From: a virus | DNA length: 53,134 nt | Strand: one strand, 5' to 3' | IMG/VR virus record: IMGVR_UViG_3300045825_000032 | Coordinates: 1 to 53,134 of that record | Shown here: positions 47,965 to 53,134 of the stretch, piece after piece | Numbering within the stretch: position 1 is the stretch's first letter | Layout of the letters: every line of letters begins with the position of its first letter | Program-made: the position numbers and the translations under genes | The notes under the pieces: generated by a model | Told to the model about the DNA's origin: nothing | Seen by the model: the letters and a program-made list of their open reading frames with translations, nothing else | Databases searched by the model: none

Positions 47965-49893
47965 GTGCCTTTTTCTAAAGCCCCCGTTACCTCTACCTAT
48001 GAGACTAAACAAATACCCTTTGTTACAAGTCCTCATCAAAGGTCTGGTGCTTTACCAGCCAAGGATTCTCGTCTTGTAAATATGTTAGTGGAGGTTCTAG
48101 ATGCGCCTACTCCAAGTAATCCGGGTTCTAAGAAAGTCTTTGTCAAATCGAGGGCTGGAGTATCTACCGCTTATACTAATACTGCTGGTGCTGGTAGGGG
48201 GACTTATTTTTGGGTACTTAATGGCACTCAATATCTCTTTACGGTGATTGGAGCTAGTGTTTATGTTAATGGTTCTTTAAACCAGACTCTTACCACAAGT
48301 ACAGGTGAATGCGGATTTACTGAATATATTAATGATGTTGGAACTAAATACTTAGTACTACTAGATGGAACACAAGGATACATATGGGACAATCCGGCAA
48401 ATCCCCCTGTTTCCATTAGTCCTGCTGCTTGGGCAGCGGGAGACGTAATTACGTTAAATAGTCGCCGCCAACCCTCTACAGATGCAACAAGTAGAATTAT
48501 AAGTTCTAATGGATTTTATTATAAAGCGACTACTGCTGGAACCACTGGAAATTATTCTTGTAGAGTCTTTGGTATTAATGCTCTTGGAACTGGCTATATA
48601 GTTGGGGATGTTATCACGGTATTAGGGGGAACAGCCGTTACTCCCGCAAGTTTTACGGTAACTACTGTAAATGGGGGAGGGGGAATAACCGATTTTACTC
48701 CTAATGCAAATTTAGGAAATTACGTAGTTCCCCCACTTACATCAACAGTTTTATCCACATCTGGTGGTACGGGTACAGGGTTTAAAGTTGTTTATTTTAA
48801 TGCTGACCCGATAATGCCCACATGGCCTACTACGGAAGGAGCCACGCTAACAGATGGTACTGTGGTTTGGACTTGTGTTGGAGGAAGTTTTCCAACTCCC
48901 CATGTTCCAATGCCCGCTTTCCTTGATGGGTATCTTTGTGTGGCTAAAGCAAATACAGCAGACGTTTATAACTCTGACTTAAATGACCCGTTTACATGGA
49001 CAGCAGGTGATTTTATATCGGCTGAAATGTATCCTGATATTATTGTAGGTCTTGTTAGAAATAACAACTATATTAATGCTATTGGTACTAATAGTGTAGA
49101 ATTTTTATATGATGCTGCTAATGCCACAGGTTCTCCATTAGGACGACATGATGGTGTGGTTCTCCAATTTGGATGTGCTGCCGCCGGTACTATTGTTGGT
49201 ACAGAGAAAGAAGTTGTCTTTGTTGGTGAAACAGGAAATGGTGGTCATACTGTTTGGTTCATTGATGGGTATAAACCAGATGAAATAGGTACTCCTGCTA
49301 TTAAGGGAGTTCTTCTTAACGAAGGTTCTTCTCTAGCTAATGCTACTGCCCACTGTATTCGTGTCTCTGGTCAAAAGGTTTACATTCTTTGCTTATCCTC
49401 TAGAACCCTGGTGTATAGTTTTGATAGCAAGATTTGGACAGAGTTTGATAGTGGTGCTACGGGTGGTTCTACCTTCTTTGGTGGACATTCTACTGATGGC
49501 CCTAATGGAACTGCCTATATACTGGGTAAGACCAGTGGTAAAACCTATCAAATGGGAGAAGCATATCTAGATGATTCTGGAACTAATTTCCAATGCCAGA
49601 TTATTACGGATAAGCATAACTTTGATGTAATGGATAATAAATTTATGTCTAGATTAAGTATTGTTGGTGATATTCCAGATACTACTAATGTAGATAATGG
49701 ATTATCGGTAGAATGGTCAGATGATGACTATAATACTTGGACTACTGCTAGAACTCTTGATATGGGAGCAGAACAACCAAGTATTCGTCAACTAGGTAAA
49801 TTTCGTCGTAGGGCCTTCAGATTCAAATATGCTAAACCCCATTTACTTCGTTTAGAGGGTGTTGAGGTTGATATTAATAAAGGAAGTCAATAA
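47965..49893 (+). CDS. Tail hub / DNA stabilisation protein (P22 gp10-like)
   Basis: 642 aa from GTG at 47965 (GGAAAG 8 nt upstream); a TTG at 47944 lies inside the previous gene and is less likely. All-beta, with successive blades (GTQYLFTVIGASVYVNG, TKYLVLLDGTQGYIWDN, DGYLCVAKANTADVYNSD, VVFVGETGNGGHTVWF) reminiscent of a beta-propeller. The C-terminal WTTARTLDMG...RQLGKFRRRAFRFK is common in these hub proteins. Confidence 0.78.
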   Translation: MPFSKAPVTSTYETKQIPFVTSPHQRSGALPAKDSRLVNMLVEVLDAPTPSNPGSKKVFVKSRAGVSTAYTNTAGAGRGTYFWVLNGTQYLFTVIGASVYVNGSLNQTLTTSTGECGFTEYINDVGTKYLVLLDGTQGYIWDNPANPPVSISPAAWAAGDVITLNSRRQPSTDATSRIISSNGFYYKATTAGTTGNYSCRVFGINALGTGYIVGDVITVLGGTAVTPASFTVTTVNGGGGITDFTPNANLGNYVVPPLTSTVLSTSGGTGTGFKVVYFNADPIMPTWPTTEGATLTDGTVVWTCVGGSFPTPHVPMPAFLDGYLCVAKANTADVYNSDLNDPFTWTAGDFISAEMYPDIIVGLVRNNNYINAIGTNSVEFLYDAANATGSPLGRHDGVVLQFGCAAAGTIVGTEKEVVFVGETGNGGHTVWFIDGYKPDEIGTPAIKGVLLNEGSSLANATAHCIRVSGQKVYILCLSSRTLVYSFDSKIWTEFDSGATGGSTFFGGHSTDGPNGTAYILGKTSGKTYQMGEAYLDDSGTNFQCQIITDKHNFDVMDNKFMSRLSIVGDIPDTTNVDNGLSVEWSDDDYNTWTTARTLDMGAEQPSIRQLGKFRRRAFRFKYAKPHLLRLEGVEVDINKGSQ

Positions 49894-50273
49894 TGGCTGC
49901 TCTTCTTCCACCACCTCCTTCCCGGTCAGACATGGGGAGTTTTGCGTATCAGTCTTGGTTCCAATCTCTACATGATTTCCTTGTAGTTAATTCAGGGACT
50001 ATTGCTTGGGCTAGTATTAATTTTGCAGGAAGTTCCCTCACAGACTTAGCTGCTAGGGCACATAGCCAACTTCAAAGCATTCAAGGCAACGGGGGATACC
50101 ATTTGAATGCCACGGAACAATCAAGGATTGCCGGATATATCTCTATTGCGGGGGACCCAACTACTTCCGATATTGCTTCTGGACAATGGGCAGTTTATAA
50201 AAATACTACCTCTGGGGTAGTTAAACTCTGGGCTAACAATGCGGGTACAATGAAAAGTGTAGCTCTTACATGA
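49893..50273 (+). CDS. Small tail-region protein, unknown
   Basis: 126 aa with a Pro-rich N-terminus (LLPPPPSR), a helical middle and a beta end (WAVYKNTTSGVVKLWANN) like fiber attachment proteins. It overlaps the hub stop and the acetyltransferase start. Probably a minor tail or fiber-linking protein. Confidence 0.55.
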   Translation: MAALLPPPPSRSDMGSFAYQSWFQSLHDFLVVNSGTIAWASINFAGSSLTDLAARAHSQLQSIQGNGGYHLNATEQSRIAGYISIAGDPTTSDIASGQWAVYKNTTSGVVKLWANNAGTMKSVALT

Positions 50274-50725
50274 TATATCATGAGTTGACTGATGAGATTG
50301 CCTTTAAACTACTAGCTTTTGGAAAGCAAGCTCATAAAGAAACTAGGTACGGAGATAAACCATATAATCCACAGAGTTTATATGATTTATTTAATTTGAT
50401 TGCTACATATCCATTAAAGTTCTATATTGGTTATACCAAGAATAAGAATGGGGATATCACAGGAGCCTTCTTAGGTCAAATCTCTACTGAGTACTTTTCT
50501 GGTACTACGATAGCAAATGACTTAGGAATGTTTGTAGCGCCAGCCTATAGAGGGTCTAGTGTCTTTGTAAGACTACTAAAAGACTTCGAGGGGTGGGCTA
50601 AAGAGATGGGTGTTAAGAAGATTATACTGTATCACAGTACTGGGATAGAACCAGAAAAAACAAATAAATTATTTACTAAACTGGATTATACAATGTTTGG
50701 TACTATCTTTGATAAGGAAATATAA
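50270..50725 (+). CDS. GNAT-family N-acetyltransferase
   Basis: 151 aa. The motif A region FVAPAYRGSSVFVRLLKDFEGWAKEMG is the acetyl-CoA pyrophosphate loop and helix of the GNAT fold, preceded by a beta-bulge strand. Found between tail hub and ejection genes, as in other podoviruses. It may acetylate virion or host proteins. The substrate is unknown. Confidence 0.8.
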   Translation: MIYHELTDEIAFKLLAFGKQAHKETRYGDKPYNPQSLYDLFNLIATYPLKFYIGYTKNKNGDITGAFLGQISTEYFSGTTIANDLGMFVAPAYRGSSVFVRLLKDFEGWAKEMGVKKIILYHSTGIEPEKTNKLFTKLDYTMFGTIFDKEI

Positions 50726-50727
50726 GT

Positions 50728-51915
50728 ATGTGCGGTAAAGTAGATGACATTCTAAGCACGGTAGATAAAAAACCAATTAGCGGTCCGTTCACCCTAGCTA
50801 AGAACTTCTCTAAGGGTTGGGACCCTTTGGGTGAGAGAATAAATGAGGATATGGAACACTGGCATAAAGTTGGTGCAGCTAATCCTTATGTGCAAGGTGC
50901 AGGTACAATTGTAGCCGGTATCTATGGAGGTCCTGCTGGTGCTGCTGGTGCTCGTGCTGCTTTTATTCGTGAGAATGGTGGGAGTTATGAAGATGCCGCT
51001 AAAGGGGCTGCTGTAACCTATCTTGGTGGTTCCGCCATGCAAGGTATGAGTTCTGGTGGAGAATATTCTGATGTTGGTGGCGGTGTAGACCAATATGGTG
51101 GTAATGCCGGAGACTACCGTGGGGCTACTGATGGCTTCCAAGGGGGTCAGGCAGATGGTACTGATTATGGTGCCACTCAAAGTGCTCCAGAATACAGTGG
51201 AGAAGCTAACTATCAAGGTCCCCAAGATACAATGTTAGCTGGGGATTCTGGTGGATATAATGGGACTGCTCGTCCTATTTCGTATTCGGGAGATTCTTCT
51301 GGTGGTTCTTTAGGAAATATACAACAACTTAATGACACTGGCTATTCTCCCTATAATCCTTATGGAACTGGGGGACCCACAGATATGTCCTCCTCTGTTG
51401 GACAGGGTGGTAATTTATCTTATGATGGTACCCCAGATACTAATAATCTAGGATACGATAGTTCTCTTCCTAATGCTGGTCCCCAGAATTGGTGGCAAGA
51501 TATGGGTAAGATGGGTAAACTCCAGATGTACCAAGGGGGTATGAAAACTCTTGGTGGGCTTATGGACCAAGGCCCTATGAAGTCCCGTGCTGACGATATT
51601 GCTCGTCAACGTCAGGCTTATGAAACCCAAATGAATAGTTATTATGCTCCGGGTTCTGCTGAATCTAAGTTACTGCAACATCAAATGAATCGTAAGGATG
51701 CTGCTGCTGGTCGTAATAGCCAGTACGGTACTCGTGCTACTGATATTGCTGCTAAAATTGCTACTATGCAAGCAGAGAATCGTCAACGCTCTCTTCCTGA
51801 CCTGTTTAGAATGAATCAGACGGAAGGCCAACTGCGTGGACAAGCTGATGCGGGTATTTATGGGGGCGCATCTCAAATGGCTACTGGTTGGGGCATGAAC
51901 CAATTGTGGGGTTAA
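50728..51915 (+). CDS. Ejection (internal virion) protein 1, putative
   Basis: 395 aa. A short N-terminal region, a Gly/Ala-rich hydrophobic segment (about 57-80, GAGTIVAGIYGGPAGAAGARAA) and a long Gly/Tyr/Ser-rich disordered middle (about 105-240) precede a helical end. The composition suits a pore-forming ejection protein. First of three consecutive large virion genes before the endolysin. Confidence 0.65.
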   Translation: MCGKVDDILSTVDKKPISGPFTLAKNFSKGWDPLGERINEDMEHWHKVGAANPYVQGAGTIVAGIYGGPAGAAGARAAFIRENGGSYEDAAKGAAVTYLGGSAMQGMSSGGEYSDVGGGVDQYGGNAGDYRGATDGFQGGQADGTDYGATQSAPEYSGEANYQGPQDTMLAGDSGGYNGTARPISYSGDSSGGSLGNIQQLNDTGYSPYNPYGTGGPTDMSSSVGQGGNLSYDGTPDTNNLGYDSSLPNAGPQNWWQDMGKMGKLQMYQGGMKTLGGLMDQGPMKSRADDIARQRQAYETQMNSYYAPGSAESKLLQHQMNRKDAAAGRNSQYGTRATDIAAKIATMQAENRQRSLPDLFRMNQTEGQLRGQADAGIYGGASQMATGWGMNQLWG

Positions 51916-51918
51916 TAT

Positions 51919-52980
51919 ATGGCATATGCAGGACTAGAATCAATCTTTCAGAACGAAGGTCCTAACAGCGGTGCTGTAACTGGGGGCCAGCGTGAAGCTC
52001 TAGCTCAGTCTGGAGATTTGCTTACCCAAGGTGGGCAAGTACAAGCCCTCCGTCAAGCGGATATAATGAATCCCTTACTTGCCCAATATAAGCAAGGGGA
52101 AATTGACCAGCAGGCTCCCACTCTTCGTAAGCTTAACACTGAAGCTCAGTTTGGTGAGGATACCCTTGCCTCTAAAACTAGCTCTACTAATGCAGAGAAT
52201 GAGTCCAAGTTTACTAAAGCTAACTATGAAAAGCTTGCTCATGTAGCACAGACTGCTGCTGCTATTGGTACACAACTACAAGCAATCCCAGAAGGCTTTG
52301 CTAGGGACTCTGCTGCCCGTCAATTGCTACAACAGCATGGAGTTCCTGCTGATAGTCAAGCTGGTCAGTATGTGCTCAATGAGGGGGTTAAAGACCCTTC
52401 TAAACTTCTTGATATTCATAAAAAGATTGTAGAGGCAGGACCAGCCTTTATGACTAAGATGGCGGAAGAGAATATGAAGAAGGATTCCCATCTTCAAGGT
52501 ATTGCCTCGATTAATGCAAGCAACCAATTACTTGAAGATAAGCGTATTGCTGCTGGTAAATATGATAAGAAAGCTACGGCTTCCTTTGCTATAAAATTTA
52601 TGGCGCTGTCCCCAGATAAACAAATGCTGGAACTAGCAGAAGCTCTTCGTAAGAACATAAATCCCTTTACTGGCGAAGCTCTTGATGCTACAGATAGGGA
52701 TGCACTAATAGTTCGCTATCAACAAGCAGATGCTATAGTTAAGGCTAATAATGCCGCTAAAGCTTCTGGTGGTATTGATGTGGCTAGAACTGCGGGATTG
52801 CCTGAAAAACAAGTGGCCCCGATTGCTCAAGATATTCGTGGTCCTCAAGAACGAGCTGCTGCTCCAGCACAGCCTGCTAGTGCTGTTAAACCAGTACCTA
52901 CACCAGCAGATAGAGAAAGAGCGAAATCTAATCCTACCTCTCGTGCTAACTTTATTCGACACTTTGGAGTTGAACCATAA
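51919..52980 (+). CDS. Ejection (internal virion) protein 2, putative
   Basis: 353 aa, helical and Gln/Ala/Lys-rich throughout (EALAQSGDLLTQGGQVQALRQ...), with a Pro/Ala-rich segment near the C-terminus (AAAPAQPASAVKPVPTP). It lies between the glycine-rich protein and the 1384-aa ejection protein; its stop overlaps the start of the latter. The trio resembles T7 gp14-gp15-gp16 in order and character. Confidence 0.65.
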   Translation: MAYAGLESIFQNEGPNSGAVTGGQREALAQSGDLLTQGGQVQALRQADIMNPLLAQYKQGEIDQQAPTLRKLNTEAQFGEDTLASKTSSTNAENESKFTKANYEKLAHVAQTAAAIGTQLQAIPEGFARDSAARQLLQQHGVPADSQAGQYVLNEGVKDPSKLLDIHKKIVEAGPAFMTKMAEENMKKDSHLQGIASINASNQLLEDKRIAAGKYDKKATASFAIKFMALSPDKQMLELAEALRKNINPFTGEALDATDRDALIVRYQQADAIVKANNAAKASGGIDVARTAGLPEKQVAPIAQDIRGPQERAAAPAQPASAVKPVPTPADRERAKSNPTSRANFIRHFGVEP

Positions 52981-53134
52981 TGGCTGATTTCGACTGGGAC
53001 AAACCTGCTACTGATGAGTTTGCATGGGATACTGCCCCAGAGTGGGATACTCCAGTAAAACAATCTAAAGCGGAACTAGCTAAACAATACATGGACTCTG
53101 CCAAACAGGGTTCTATGGATTGGTCTAATAACCT
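52980..53134 (+). CDS. Large ejection protein, 5' part; continues at base 1
   Basis: ATG at 52980 overlaps the preceding stop (TAATG). The first 37 codons, before the Met at base 84, are recovered only by joining the two ends. See the entry at 1-4127 for the rest of the protein. Confidence 0.9.
   Translation, partial: MADFDWDKPATDEFAWDTAPEWDTPVKQSKAELAKQYMDSAKQGSMDWSNN
53008..53134. repeat. Terminal direct repeat, right copy
   Basis: Identical to bases 1-127; see that entry. Confidence 0.97.

Noticed and set aside
1-53134. Integrase, excisionase, CI-like repressor, phage RNA polymerase, sigma factor, CRISPR array or insertion sequence
   Set aside because: I looked for these in the proteins and repeats and found none that I can support. 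The repeated 13-mer and 10-mer are dispersed and lack the regular repeat-spacer pattern of CRISPR.

Overview
The window is an essentially complete, circularly assembled genome of a tailed bacteriophage. The first 127 bases are repeated exactly as the last 127 (1-127 = 53008-53134), so the unique sequence is 53,007 bp and one gene runs across the join. The structural set is terminase, portal, scaffold, HK97-fold capsid protein, a gp4/T7 gp11-like neck adaptor, a gp10-like tail hub, fibers and three large ejection proteins. There is no sheath, tape measure or tail-tube gene. This indicates a short-tailed (podovirus-like) phage with a replication module and an amidoligase cluster of the kind known from phiEco32-like phages. 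The host is probably a Gram-negative proteobacterium (sigma70-type promoters, 3TM-type holin, GH24 endolysin, phage GroES), but it cannot be named from sequence. I see no integrase, lysogeny repressor, RNA polymerase or sigma factor, so a lytic phage using host RNA polymerase is the simplest reading.

Layout: two divergent blocks start from a central control region (about 28.5-29.6 kb) and converge on a bidirectional terminator at 5152-5186. The leftward (minus) block, 28.4 down to 5.2 kb, carries first a run of small unknown genes (22-28.4 kb); then a peptide-modification cluster (class I and class II glutamine amidotransferases, ATP-grasp ligase, two amidoligase-type genes; 17.2-23.4 kb); then primase, a three-gene insert, helicase, a split family A DNA polymerase, a probable SSB, 5'-3' exonuclease, PD-(D/E)XK nuclease, phosphoesterase, HD nucleotidase, class II ribonucleotide reductase and an HslV-like Ntn hydrolase. 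Genes overlap by a few bases almost everywhere, so translational coupling is likely. The rightward (plus) block, 29.4 kb through the join to 5.15 kb, carries a structured RNA, tRNA-Trp, packaging, head, fibers, holin, neck/tail, ejection proteins, endolysin and a putative metallopeptidase.

Most unusual signals: (1) a 13-bp palindrome TTAACA-S-TGTTAA with 11 exact copies, all in the leftward block; (2) a second 10-mer, AGGACCGACC, with 10 exact copies in the same block, often near the palindromes and translated in different reading frames; (3) three leftward promoters sharing AGTACTTGACA-N17-TATAMT; (4) a DNA polymerase gene whose only plausible start is ATT behind a perfect Shine-Dalgarno, and whose C-terminal half lies in a separate frame with no ATG, GTG or TTG start; (5) inverted clusters of about 11-bp iterons that may mark an origin; (6) the amidoligase/ATP-grasp/GATase cluster, whose chemistry is unknown in phages.
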